Shown here: one piece after another, positions 8,914 through 18,332 of the stretch | Layout: every line of letters starts with the position of its first letter | How positions within the stretch are numbered: position 1 is the first letter of the stretch | Source of the DNA: Candidatus Cloacimonetes bacterium 4572_55 | GTDB lineage: Bacteria; 4572-55 | Direction: 5' to 3' | Assembly: GCA_002084765.1 (NCBI GenBank) | Contig: NBMB01000001.1 | Coordinates: forward strand, 124,001-188,000 | Length of the DNA: 64,000 nt | Notes under the pieces: model-generated | Database searches by the model: none | Told to the model about the DNA's origin: nothing | Seen by the model: the letters and a program-made list of their open reading frames with translations, nothing else | Position numbers and translations under genes: made by a program

Positions 8914-9612
8914 TCAAGTGCTTTTTTTATCCGTCACTCCGCGAACGATCAGGGTGAATTCGCCGCGGGGGCGACTGCTCTCAAAGCACCGCGTCACATC
9001 TAACAAAGATCCCCGTATATATTCCTCAAATTTTTTTGTGAGCTCGCGGCAGACGCATATGTGACGATTTCCAAATATATCCAGCATATCGGTCAAACAT
9101 TTCAACAGCCGGTGCGGACTTTCGTAGAAGATCATTGTGCGCGTCTCGGACTGGAGCGCGCTCAGCCGCGTTCGGCGTTTACCTGATTTAAAAGGCAGGA
9201 ATCCCTCGAAGACAAACCGGTTCATGGGCAATCCTGAGCCGACCAATCCCGCTATCGCCGCGGTCGGTCCTGGTATTGGCGAGACAGGGATATCGTGTTC
9301 GATCGCGGCTCGGACAAGGAGAAATCCGGGATCGGAGACGCCTGGAGTGCCAGCATCGGTCATGTACGCAAGAGATTTTCCTTCTTGCAGATACCCGATC
9401 ACTTTTTCTAACTTGATCGCAGAGCTGTGATCGTGATAACTGATAACCCGCTTGGAAATCTCGTAATGTTTGAGAAGTTTACGGCTGTGCCGAGTATCTT
9501 CGGTCACAATCAAGTCTACCTGCTCCAGCGTTCTCAACGCGCGGAGCGTGACGTCCTCCAAATTGCCGATCGGGGTACTGACGATATAGAGCGTACCGAT
9601 AGATATTTCCAT
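8914..9612 (-). CDS. rsmI: 16S rRNA 2'-O-ribose methyltransferase RsmI
   Basis: RsmI methylates the 2'-hydroxyl of C1402 in 16S rRNA, tuning decoding in the P site. The 232-residue protein opens with TLYIVSTPIGNLEDVTLRAL and continues with VTEDTRHSRKLLKHY, YMTDAGTPGVSDPGFLLV and the tail CVCRELTKKFEEYIRG, all diagnostic of the family. Length is slightly shorter than the common 270-290 residues because the C-terminal extension is missing. It is followed by the phosphatidyltransferase gene on the same strand after about 120 bp. Confidence 0.95.
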   Translation of the reverse strand: MEISIGTLYIVSTPIGNLEDVTLRALRTLEQVDLIVTEDTRHSRKLLKHYEISKRVISYHDHSSAIKLEKVIGYLQEGKSLAYMTDAGTPGVSDPGFLLVRAAIEHDIPVSPIPGPTAAIAGLVGSGLPMNRFVFEGFLPFKSGKRRTRLSALQSETRTMIFYESPHRLLKCLTDMLDIFGNRHICVCRELTKKFEEYIRGSLLDVTRCFESSRPRGEFTLIVRGVTDKKST

Positions 9613-10518
9613 AATTTATGTCGCTTTCCGAACCATCGATTATTACACAAATAGAATATTTTCGTTATTTTAAAATTCAAGCGTCTAAGAATATTCCTTG
9701 TCAATAAACGATCTCATAGCTCCAACCGCAAGGAATGAATTTCATATCTTCATTTTTTCTTAAGGCACAGTTTTGGATGGAAAGTAGAGAAGGCAATCAA
9801 CAAAGTCTGACATTTTTGTTAGCGGTACCCGGTCAACTGCGCCCATACAGGCGAGGACAGGAAAGCATCTGAGCCAACATGAATGATTTAATGTAAGGGT
9901 TTCATCCATATCTTCTGGTTCGTTAAAATCAATAAATTTATAATTTAAATCATTTTTTTCTTGACAAAACAAAAAAAATGACTATTATTTAAAATATACT
10001 ATACATATAGTGCCAGAGAGAGTTCTTTTCAAAAGAAATAGAATGATCCAAATTCGGCGTTATTCAGATTATCGTCAGGTTATAAGATAGTTGGAAACTT
10101 GTGAGGCGTTTCAAATTTATCCGATAGTTCAACGATTCCCATTTCAGATACGATTGCTCAGATGAGCGGCTTCGTCCAAAGTCGAGTTTACTGATCGCAC
10201 GGTCTGGCGTCAAAAGATGCCAAGCCGTGCGACAAAAAATTTGTCGGTAGCTTTGAGGTCGATCACGAGAGTTGGAGATAGCTATTCAGATACAATAGGC
10301 TTGCGTTACATTTGATTATTTTTAAAAAATATCCGAATTGAAGCCATTAGGACTATTGAGAAGATTTTGAAGTGCCACCTGAATTCACATTTTGAGCGTC
10401 GGATATCACAGACGGTGCTTTTGATAGCAAGGAAGAATTGGCTCAGATGAGAAAATCTCATCCAAATTAGGATAAGATTTCCTTTTGGAACGGGGAGATC
10501 GGCTGTATCCACCGAAAT
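9613..10518. other. Gene-free region of about 0.9 kb
   Basis: Only short open frames occur here (for example 9760-9972 and 10306-10512, both minus), and neither has a convincing ribosome site or recognisable protein. The region does hold strong inverted repeats, listed separately at 10196-10250. It could be a decayed gene or mobile element, or it could encode structured RNA. No transposase remnant could be recognised by eye. Confidence 0.5.
10196..10250. repeat. Long imperfect hairpin plus adjoining short palindrome
   Basis: CGCACGG (10196-10202) pairs with CCGTGCG (10225-10231), then after a 2x2 mismatch TGGCGTC pairs with GATGCCA, closed by an AAAA loop. Directly after it CGACAAA and TTTGTCG form a second palindrome. 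Two stacked hairpins in a gene-free stretch suggest a structured RNA or a recombination site; there is no T-run that would make it a classical terminator. Confidence 0.6.
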
Positions 10519-10577
10519 AAAGGCACCCTGTAATTTTATCAGGTAGCAACCACAGTTGCTGATTACAGGGTGCCTTT
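10519..10577 (-). terminator. Compound hairpin, likely terminator of the DUF547 gene
   Basis: AAAGGCACCCTGTAAT at 10519-10534 and its exact reverse complement at 10562-10577 form a perfect 16-bp stem. The 27-base loop contains a second hairpin, AGCAAC/GTTGCT. Read on the minus strand it follows the DUF547 stop codon by about 75 bases and is trailed by TTTATTT, so termination is plausible. The unusually long perfect arms would also fit the end of a small mobile repeat. Confidence 0.6.
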
Positions 10578-10652
10578 CAGATTTTATTACCGCTTCGGAT
10601 GAACCCTTCGCCAGGCAATATTTTCGACAAAGTTATAAATCAGCGAGACAAA

Positions 10653-11507
10653 TTATTCGCCAGGTTTTTCGTTCAATGACCAATCAAAATCAAGATAATC
10701 GATTTCGTATTCTTGATCGGTCAACAAAAAAATTTTATCCTCTTCGGAGACATAGTCTTTGATAAAATTGAGCAGTGCCCGCTCTTGCTCCTCTTCGACA
10801 TGAGAGAACTGATCCGTCTGACCGTAGCTCTTCAAAAAATCTTCTCTAAATTCTTTGAATAATTCGGATAGATAGATCACGTTTTTTTCCCGATCAATTT
10901 TAAATTTTGTTTCGTCGGACAGGAATTTCAAGGTCTGTCGCGTCAATTCTTCCGGAAATTTATTGCCGCTAAAAGGTCTCTGCGGGAGTGGCGCATGACC
11001 TATCGATGCGGCGTTTATCGCCAAATGGATGCGAGGGTCGCCAAATTTTCGTAAAATTCCATTATAAATAGAGTCCAACGTCACCTTTTCATTCACGACA
11101 GTCAACTCGAACTCATCCATTACGCCGTCGATCTGACGGATGCTGTTGCTCGGATAATTAAACTTAAATATAGAGGAGTTAATAGGATAATTATCACAAA
11201 CCGCTTTTATGGAAATTGCATTATAGACATTTACCCAAAAAGCGGCTTTGTCCTCGATAGCCCAATTTTCATATTCCTTTCTCGAAATATTTTCCAATCC
11301 GATTAAAAAAACATTCAGTTCCGTGCTATTTGCGCTCATTCCATTATAATTCACCAATCCCTCTTGATCCACATACTTTGTCAACACCACGCTATAGGCT
11401 CGAAAGTCATATCCACTCGCGTATGCCAAAGAGATGAAACCCACTAACGAAAAAAACAAACAAATACCCAAAATTCCGATTTTTCGGAAATTTTTTTTTC
11501 TTAACAT
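10653..11507 (-). CDS. Secreted DUF547-family protein
   Basis: A 284-residue protein with an N-terminal signal peptide (hydrophobic IGILGICLFFSLVGFISLAYA). The body has the DUF547 pattern: YVDQEGLVNY, DKAAFWVNVYNAISIKAV, IHLAINAASIGHAPL and a C-terminal NFIKDYVSEEDK. DUF547 proteins occur widely in bacteria and plants, and their biochemical role is not established. GGGAGGA stands just before the ATG. In many members the middle motif reads NCAS; here it is NAAS, so a cysteine common in the family is absent. Confidence 0.88.
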   Translation of the reverse strand: MLRKKNFRKIGILGICLFFSLVGFISLAYASGYDFRAYSVVLTKYVDQEGLVNYNGMSANSTELNVFLIGLENISRKEYENWAIEDKAAFWVNVYNAISIKAVCDNYPINSSIFKFNYPSNSIRQIDGVMDEFELTVVNEKVTLDSIYNGILRKFGDPRIHLAINAASIGHAPLPQRPFSGNKFPEELTRQTLKFLSDETKFKIDREKNVIYLSELFKEFREDFLKSYGQTDQFSHVEEEQERALLNFIKDYVSEEDKIFLLTDQEYEIDYLDFDWSLNEKPGE

Positions 11508-11648
11508 AAATTTCCTCCCAAGTCAAGAATAAACAACGAATTGCCCGATATGTGATCTGGATTTATACGTAATTTGTTCCGAATTCCAAATAGCTTTGCC
11601 GACCGCTATCCGGTCATAACGATCGGCAAATCGCATGATGCAACCTCG

Positions 11649-13706
11649 TCAAATACGATCAGCGGGTTGATCTCCCAGGCTGTTTTCCGCGATGAAATTT
11701 TCCATTTGGACAAGCAAGGATTTCGTCTCGTTGTCCGTAGCCAGAGTCATCAATTTGGCGATCAACGCGGATACGGTGAGATTTTTCAAGTCTTGCGAAG
11801 TCATGCCAAATTTTTCAACAAAACGATGCACTCGCTCCCGAAATTGGGAGGGATCGTCGCCGAAAAATGTCTCTTTCACATCGGTCAGGACATGGCTGCT
11901 TTCCACCATTCGATCGACCGCTTTGCCCTGGGTGATCGATTTGATCAGATTATCAAAGAATGTTGTTTCTCCTCCAACAATATCGATGCGAGCGGACTTC
12001 AGACCCTCGGTGACAATCTCCGCTTGAGCAAAAGCGATCTCTTTTTGGATGTGAATCTGCGCCAGTTGAATATCTTTGTCCATATTCAACCTCAGCTTAA
12101 ATTCTTCATGTTGACGTCCCACAGCGTCAAACTTTTTCATGGCTTCCGCTTTTTCCTTGATCCCTTCAGCCTCGGCACTGTATTTTTTCGCCATAATATT
12201 TGCCTCGACAAATCCCTTTTTCTCATGCGCGACTGCCATAGCCTGAACGCCTTTGGCTTCTGCCAGAGCTTTGAGCTCCAGCACATTTGCCTCGGCAGAG
12301 CCCTGTTTCTCCAACGCGGTAGCTTTTGCCTCCATCACTTGCACCTCAGCCATACCAATGACAGCCTCCTCTTTGGCTTTGGCTTCTGCCAGAGTCTTCA
12401 TCGCCTCGCTATTTTTCATCGCCGCAGTTTGGTCAGCCTCAGCTTCAATCACCAGTTGTCCGGCTTTGAACTGCGCGGCTTCCTTCTTCGCCTCAGCGGA
12501 TTTGACCTCCTGCACTTTTGCCTTTTCCGCCAACATTTCCGCATGCGTGACTGAGACCTTTTTCTCACGATCCGCCGTGGCAAACGCCCGAGTATCTTTG
12601 ATCTTTTCCTCTTCGGTCACGACGTCCTTTTCCACCGCAACCCGTTCTCGAATCACCTCTTGAATATTTCTTTTCTCGGTCTCAATTGCCTTTTCTTTCT
12701 CAATACGAGCCAGGAAAACCACTCGCTCTCTCTCATTCGCCTCCAGCATTCGATCTTTCTCAAGCCGCTCGGACTCGACAGCTTCCGTTTTTTCTTTGCT
12801 CTTCCGAGCCACGATAATTTGGCGGTTTTTATTCTCCAAAGCGACCTGAACCTGTTCTTCAGTTTCGATCCGAGCCTGCTCGGATTTCCACTTCTCCTCT
12901 TGTTCGACCTTGCGAGCAGTCGCCACTTCACGAGCCGTTATCGACGCGATCTCCCGTTTCTGTTTTTCCTGGGATTCGGCAAGTTGACGGTTCAATTCGA
13001 GAATAGCTTCCTGTGCCACCACATCTTGTTGGGTGATAGTTTTCTCTTTCTCTCGCTTGATTTCATTAGCCAAAATTGCCTGTTGCGCGGTAATTTTGGT
13101 AATTTTTTTAATACCTTGAGAATCCAAAATATTGTTGGGAGAAAGGGAAGATAGCGGGGTCTGCTCCAGATAATCGATTGCCGCGTCATCCAACACATAT
13201 CCGTTTAAATCGGTTCCGATAATCTGAAGAATTTCAGATTTAAATCGTTCTCTGGAATTGTATAAATCTACAAAATCAAATTGCTTACCAACAGTCTTCA
13301 GTGCTTCTGAAAACTTTGCGTCGAACAGCTCAATTAACGCCTGATGGTCTGAGGCGCGGGCGCACCCAATGGATTGCGCCACCTTCAGCACATCGTCCAC
13401 AGTTTTGTTCACCCGGACAAAAAACGCCACCTCGATATCTGCGCGGACATTATCTGCGCAAATCAGACCGTCCTCGCCGGACCTCTCAATCTCAATGCGC
13501 TTGACCGAAATGTCAATCAATTCGGATTGGTGCAGGACCGGAACGACCAACATTCCGGAAAACGTCACCTTAGAACCCCCCACGCCGTTGCGAACCAGAG
13601 CCATACCTTGGCGCACCTTGCGATACATCTTGATAATCATAAAAAATGTACCGACTCCGATGATGATAGCCGCTACGATGAGTACTCCTATCATTTCTTG
13701 GATCAT
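11649..13706 (-). CDS. Flotillin-like SPFH membrane protein
   Basis: A 685-residue flotillin. A single N-terminal membrane helix (GVLIVAAIIIGVGTFFMI) is followed by an SPFH/band 7 domain (about 40-200, including VRADIEVAFFVRVN). A very long Ala/Glu/Lys-rich coiled coil (about 230-560) precedes a C-terminal region. Bacterial flotillins form large oligomers that organise membrane microdomains. The downstream gene in some bacteria is an NfeD- or YqiJ-type protein; here that partner lies immediately upstream in the same orientation (50 bp gap), giving a YqiJ-YqiK-like pair. GGAGAG precedes the ATG. Function in this organism is inferred from the pair. Confidence 0.92.
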   Translation of the reverse strand: MIQEMIGVLIVAAIIIGVGTFFMIIKMYRKVRQGMALVRNGVGGSKVTFSGMLVVPVLHQSELIDISVKRIEIERSGEDGLICADNVRADIEVAFFVRVNKTVDDVLKVAQSIGCARASDHQALIELFDAKFSEALKTVGKQFDFVDLYNSRERFKSEILQIIGTDLNGYVLDDAAIDYLEQTPLSSLSPNNILDSQGIKKITKITAQQAILANEIKREKEKTITQQDVVAQEAILELNRQLAESQEKQKREIASITAREVATARKVEQEEKWKSEQARIETEEQVQVALENKNRQIIVARKSKEKTEAVESERLEKDRMLEANERERVVFLARIEKEKAIETEKRNIQEVIRERVAVEKDVVTEEEKIKDTRAFATADREKKVSVTHAEMLAEKAKVQEVKSAEAKKEAAQFKAGQLVIEAEADQTAAMKNSEAMKTLAEAKAKEEAVIGMAEVQVMEAKATALEKQGSAEANVLELKALAEAKGVQAMAVAHEKKGFVEANIMAKKYSAEAEGIKEKAEAMKKFDAVGRQHEEFKLRLNMDKDIQLAQIHIQKEIAFAQAEIVTEGLKSARIDIVGGETTFFDNLIKSITQGKAVDRMVESSHVLTDVKETFFGDDPSQFRERVHRFVEKFGMTSQDLKNLTVSALIAKLMTLATDNETKSLLVQMENFIAENSLGDQPADRI

Positions 13707-13755
13707 AATTCACTCTCCATGTTAAAATTTATAAGATAAATCGATATGAAATCAT

Positions 13756-14460
13756 TTAACTATTAAACTTTTCAATTAAATAATAACCCCCATCTTCGGA
13801 TTCCTCAACTATGAGTGCCCGCGCCCCTTTCGGTATCCTATCGCCCTTTAAGGATTTGACATTCAACAAGATGGAAGCACCGGATGTTGTCACTTCCGCC
13901 TGCCCGATCCGATCCGAGTCCGTAGAAATATTTACGATGCAGATATGACCCAAAATAGATTTGATCTGGTTAGGGTCGTTTTCCAGTGCTCGAAAAATTC
14001 TGATCAAAGGAGTGGTGGCTAACTTGGTCGCTACCAAAGCGATCAAAAAATTCGGGAATAAAAACAGCAACGCTAACAACACGCTGATGTGAGGATTGAA
14101 GTAATAATTGATCAAGACCGAGCCTGCCCACAAAGATAGAATAAAAAAACTCATCACGATCATAAAGGGAACCTGTCCAATGTTTGTAAAACTCAGGACG
14201 GAAAAGAAAAAATTTCCTGAGGCGTGACCACCTGACCCGGCGTCCGCGTCTGCATCCATATCAACGTCCGCATCCATGTCAACATCCATGTCCATATCGA
14301 CATCCATGTCCATATCAACGTCGAGATCTAAATCAAAATCAAAAGAATTGATGTCCAACGCGCCGATGATGACAAATAGCCAATATAGAAAAACCAAACC
14401 GAAAAGAACGGTAAAAGGCAAGTTTATCAATAGTAAAGACGCGGTTATCAATTCGCTCAT
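13756..14460 (-). CDS. YqiJ/NfeD-like membrane protein with Asp-rich repeat
   Basis: About 234 residues: an N-terminal membrane segment (ITASLLLINLPFTVLFGLVF), a striking low-complexity tract of alternating Asp with Met, Val, Leu and Ala (about 43-76), two further membrane helices (about 90-150) and a C-terminal OB-like beta domain (ILGHICIVNISTDSDRIGQA). The order of membrane helices then OB fold is that of NfeD/YqiJ proteins, which work with flotillins. I start at 14460 (MSELITAS, AAGGAA upstream) instead of the longer frame at 14502. The acidic tract may bind divalent cations or be a flexible spacer; that is speculation. Confidence 0.82.
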   Translation of the reverse strand: MSELITASLLLINLPFTVLFGLVFLYWLFVIIGALDINSFDFDLDLDVDMDMDVDMDMDVDMDADVDMDADADAGSGGHASGNFFFSVLSFTNIGQVPFMIVMSFFILSLWAGSVLINYYFNPHISVLLALLFLFPNFLIALVATKLATTPLIRIFRALENDPNQIKSILGHICIVNISTDSDRIGQAEVTTSGASILLNVKSLKGDRIPKGARALIVEESEDGGYYLIEKFNS

Positions 14461-14862
14461 ATTTTTTCCTTGCTCTTCAGCTAAAAGTGGATCGGTTGAC
14501 AATTGCTCTATCTTAATAGGTGAGAATAGAATAGATGATCAGACACGTTTTTTGGCTTCTATGGGCTCCGCCAGAAATTATTATATGCCGCTGTAAGATA
14601 GTAATTTCCATCAAAAAATGCAAGCGAATAGAGTCACGGCAGGTTATAAAAAAAATCGATGATCCGGCAGACGTTCCCGCTCGTCCCTCGACAAAAACGT
14701 AGCGAGATATTGTCAAATTTTTATAAATTTTACAAAAAAATAGAACTTCTTAACGTATTTTGGCGATAAATTTATTTGCGATTTTTCACATCGGGTTTTA
14801 TAATAACAGAAGTTTGAAAACTCGTATTTAGATTCATACTTTTTAATCGATTTGGGAGGAAT

Positions 14863-16767
14863 ATGCGCGCTTTAAAATCTGTTGTTTTTTTCGTAGTCAT
14901 TTTCTTAGTTTTTACCGCGTCTGCGGTTCCGGCGCAAATCAATATGAAAATTGATAAAAAGCCGGTAAAAATTCATTCGTATCTCTCTCGATCAGCCCTG
15001 GTTCAAGGAGAAAGCGCGTCGATCCTGGTGATCTGTCAAGCACCGAAACAGAGCCATCTGACGGAAAACTTTAACTCTCTGACGCCTCCGGACTCCAGCG
15101 ATTTTATTTTTTCCGATCCGGTTCTGCCCAAAGGCATTGTCGAAACAGATGAGGACGGGGAAAAAGAGACTCTTTTCCGTGGAGATATCCCTTTTATGAT
15201 TCAGGTGACCGCGCCGGAAGATATGGCACCGGGCGAGTATCATATCGAATTAAATATGCAGTATCAATATTGCTCGGAAGCACCCTCTTCTATGTGTTTT
15301 CCACCGGAGACCAAGATTGTCTCAATCACAATCCCTGTCTCAGAAAAAGGAACCGAGTCTCACCCCGCGAATACACAAATATTCGCCTCGGCTCAACAAA
15401 AGTTGTTGAAGGAGGGATATTTTTCCTCTGACAACGAACCAGAAGATGCGTTGCCCACGTTATCCGAACAGAGCGACGGATCCGATAATTCACTGGCGAA
15501 TCGGGTGCAAAATGCGCTGGAGTCCGGATCGATTTGGGTATTTTTATTGGTATTTTTCGGCGGATTTTTGACCAGTCTGACCCCCTGCGTGTATCCCATG
15601 ATTCCGATCACCATCAGCTATATCGGAGGGCGCGCAAAAGGAAAAATGCACGGGTTTTATCTCTCGCTATTTTTTGTTTTGGGAATCGCCTTGATGTATT
15701 CCTCTTTAGGAGTAATCGCGGCTTCCACTGGCGCGTTATTCGGAAACGCGCTCCAAAATCCGATCGCAGTCACTATCGTGGCTTTGGTGTTCGCGGCAAT
15801 GGGATTGAGCATGTTCGGACTTTTTGACCTTGCCCTACCCGCATCTTTTCAGACCAAGCTGCAATCTAAGCAACGAGGTGGAGTTATCGGCGCAATCGTA
15901 ATGGGAGCAGTGACAGGAATCGTGGCTTCGCCCTGCGTAGGACCAGCACTTGTTGTCCTTCTGACATGGGTCGGGCAAACCGGTAGCCTGCTTCTTGGAT
16001 TCTCATTATTATTTGTCTTTGCTGTCGGCATGGGCATGCTGTTCATCATAATTGGCACATTTTCCGGCGCAATGAGCGCGCTGCCCCAAGCCGGAGCCTG
16101 GATGGACAGCGTCAAGCATATATTCGGCGTGGTATTGATTTGCATGTCGGTCTACTACATCGCTCCGATCATGCCCGACGCAACGTATCAAATTCTGGTC
16201 GGCTCTCTGTTGATTCTTTTAGGCTCACTGTTCGGAGCGTTTCGAAAAATGCCGCATGAAGAGGGCGTGCATTGGTCGATCGGCATTGCCAAAGGATTCG
16301 GGATCATTGCTTTATCCGCTGGAATCTTTTATCTTATTCTGGGACTGGCGGCTCATCATAATGTCTCCTTTGGATCGAGTCATGGACAGAGCAGGTCTGA
16401 AATTGGCGCGGGACAGCATGAAACCGTTGCCTGGATCATGTCCGAGAAGGAGGGACTGCACATCGCAAAGAGAGAAAATAAGCCGGTCATGATCGATTTT
16501 TACGCGGATTGGTGCGCCGCTTGTGTGGAGTTGGATGAGAAGACTTGGGTCGTGGATTCTGTAAAAAAAGAGTCGGAGCGTTTTGTCAATATCAAGATGG
16601 ATTTCACCAAAACCAATGCCTCTGAGGTAAAAGAGGCGCAAAAAAGATATGAAATAAAAGGTATGCCAACTGTGATTTTTTTGGACCAAGAAGGAAATGA
16701 GCAGCTCCGTTTTGAGGGATTCAAGACAGCGGAACAGGTTCTGAAGATCATGGAGAAGGTCAAATAA
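14863..16767 (+). CDS. dsbD: Thiol:disulfide interchange protein DsbD
   Basis: DsbD carries electrons from cytoplasmic thioredoxin across the inner membrane to periplasmic thiol proteins. All three parts are visible in 634 residues. There is a signal peptide and an N-terminal domain with its redox pair in YCSEAPSSMC (Cys137, Cys145). Eight hydrophobic helices follow, with the membrane cysteines in LTPCVYPM (Cys242) and ASPCVGPA (Cys358). The C-terminal thioredoxin domain has DWCAACVEL (Cys551, Cys554). GGGAGGA precedes the ATG. It heads a run of exported proteins, which fits a role in keeping periplasmic cysteines reduced. Confidence 0.96.
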   Translation: MRALKSVVFFVVIFLVFTASAVPAQINMKIDKKPVKIHSYLSRSALVQGESASILVICQAPKQSHLTENFNSLTPPDSSDFIFSDPVLPKGIVETDEDGEKETLFRGDIPFMIQVTAPEDMAPGEYHIELNMQYQYCSEAPSSMCFPPETKIVSITIPVSEKGTESHPANTQIFASAQQKLLKEGYFSSDNEPEDALPTLSEQSDGSDNSLANRVQNALESGSIWVFLLVFFGGFLTSLTPCVYPMIPITISYIGGRAKGKMHGFYLSLFFVLGIALMYSSLGVIAASTGALFGNALQNPIAVTIVALVFAAMGLSMFGLFDLALPASFQTKLQSKQRGGVIGAIVMGAVTGIVASPCVGPALVVLLTWVGQTGSLLLGFSLLFVFAVGMGMLFIIIGTFSGAMSALPQAGAWMDSVKHIFGVVLICMSVYYIAPIMPDATYQILVGSLLILLGSLFGAFRKMPHEEGVHWSIGIAKGFGIIALSAGIFYLILGLAAHHNVSFGSSHGQSRSEIGAGQHETVAWIMSEKEGLHIAKRENKPVMIDFYADWCAACVELDEKTWVVDSVKKESERFVNIKMDFTKTNASEVKEAQKRYEIKGMPTVIFLDQEGNEQLRFEGFKTAEQVLKIMEKVK

Positions 16768-16922
16768 TAATGAATTTTACGCGCTCGGTTCTCATTGACA
16801 AATGTATCAAGATGGGTTAAATTGAATGGCTTTGGTTTTTTTGTAATTAGCATATAGCGAGTTTTGGGACCTCAAAAGGCATTTTTGATCTCGCTGATAA
16901 CGACGATATAAAAGGAGTGATT

Positions 16923-18266
16923 ATGCGAAAACGATCGTATTATCAAGTGCTTTTTTTTCTGCTTATTTTCTCAACGACGACTATGGGATGCCTCTCTTGC
17001 AACAACTCAAAATCCGATACGGGCGAAAAAAGCGAGCAATTTTCCGAGAATCAAGAGGTAGCGACACCGGAACCGATTCCTCCGTATCACCCGGAAACAG
17101 TCACTACTGGCGAATGGGCGCAATGGCGAGGACCAAACCGAGACGGTATCTCTCAGGAGACCGGATTGCTGAAAAGTTGGCCGGAAAATGGTCCGAAAGA
17201 GTTGTGGCGCATACCTTTAGGAAAAGGTTTTTCTGGCATGTCAATCACCAAAGAGGGACGTTTGTACACCATGTTTTCTATTGAGGACGACGCTTTTGTC
17301 GGCTGTTTTGACGCGGCTTCCGGCAAGGAGATCTGGCGCGTACCTATAGGAGAAAACTTTTCTGATAGCCACGGCGACGGTCCACGCGGCACCCCGACCG
17401 TGCATGATGGAGTGGTCTATCTGTTCACTGCATACGCCAAGGTCTACGCGTTGGACGCTGAGACAGGTCAAGAACTTTGGACGCACGATTTGGCAACGAA
17501 GTTTAAGGCGCAAATCCCTCGCTGGGGATTTTCCTCATCTCTGTTGGTTGAGGGAGACGTGATCTTAGTGGAAACCGCGGGTCTTGACGGTCATCTGTTT
17601 ATGGGGCTTGACAAGAAGAGCGGCGAGATTGTATGGAAATCTCAAAATGGCGTTGCCGGCTATTCTTCGCCGATAGGGGTCACAATCGGCGGCGTTCGAC
17701 AAATCATCTTTTTTGTTGGCGACAAAATTATGTCGATCTCTCCGACCGATGGAACCCTGTATTGGGAAAAGAAGTGGGAGACCGATTACAAATGCAACAT
17801 CGCCACGCCAATTTTTATTCCGCCAAATAAGATATTCATTTCCTCTGGATATGGAGAAGGCTCAGCGATGTTCCAGGTTGATGTGCAAGGAAAAAACGTC
17901 ACTGCAAGCTCTCTCTGGGAAACAAAAAAGATGCGGAACCATATGAGCAGTTGCGTGCGATATGAAAATTATCTTTACGGTTTTGACGAGAAGGTGTTGA
18001 AGTGTATTTCTGTGACCGACGGCAAGGAAAAATGGAAGAAAAAAGGATTCGGTAAAGGCTCGTTGGTGCTGGCAGACGGTCTTCTGATCATTTTTGGGGA
18101 CGATGGGGACCTGGCTCTGGCAGAGGTGACGCCGGTTGAGTATCGAGAAAAATCCGCTGTCAAGGTATTGGACGATCTCTGTTGGACCAGGCCCTCTCTT
18201 GCCGATGGAAAACTCTATCTGCGGAATATGGAAGAGATGGTCTGTTTGGATATCAGGGAGCCGTGA
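16923..18266 (+). CDS. PQQ-like beta-propeller lipoprotein
   Basis: About 447 residues. The N-terminus (FFLLIFSTTTMGC) looks like a lipoprotein signal with the modified Cys at 23. A beta-propeller of the PQQ/BamB-like type follows, opening with WAQWRGPNRDGIS and containing repeated blades such as VYALDAETGQELW and LDKKSGEIVWKSQ. These propellers resemble quinoprotein dehydrogenases, but the residues that bind PQQ and calcium cannot be confirmed by eye, so enzyme activity is open. AAGGAG lies five bases before the ATG at 16923; a GTG at 16917 is too close. A paralogue lies at 19962-21200. Confidence 0.85.
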   Translation: MRKRSYYQVLFFLLIFSTTTMGCLSCNNSKSDTGEKSEQFSENQEVATPEPIPPYHPETVTTGEWAQWRGPNRDGISQETGLLKSWPENGPKELWRIPLGKGFSGMSITKEGRLYTMFSIEDDAFVGCFDAASGKEIWRVPIGENFSDSHGDGPRGTPTVHDGVVYLFTAYAKVYALDAETGQELWTHDLATKFKAQIPRWGFSSSLLVEGDVILVETAGLDGHLFMGLDKKSGEIVWKSQNGVAGYSSPIGVTIGGVRQIIFFVGDKIMSISPTDGTLYWEKKWETDYKCNIATPIFIPPNKIFISSGYGEGSAMFQVDVQGKNVTASSLWETKKMRNHMSSCVRYENYLYGFDEKVLKCISVTDGKEKWKKKGFGKGSLVLADGLLIIFGDDGDLALAEVTPVEYREKSAVKVLDDLCWTRPSLADGKLYLRNMEEMVCLDIREP

Positions 18267-18332
18267 TCCGGGAGTCTCTCGAATCTAATCCATTAACGGA
18301 TAATTTAATTTTATTTAAGGAGGAGAAGAAAA

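Noticed and set aside
9760-9972. 70-codon frame on the minus strand in the gene-free region
   Set aside because: No ribosome site, mixed composition and no recognisable protein pattern; it covers no conserved feature.
10306-10512. 68-codon frame on the minus strand
   Set aside because: Rich in Ile/Arg/Phe without domain pattern, weak start, and in a region that looks decayed.
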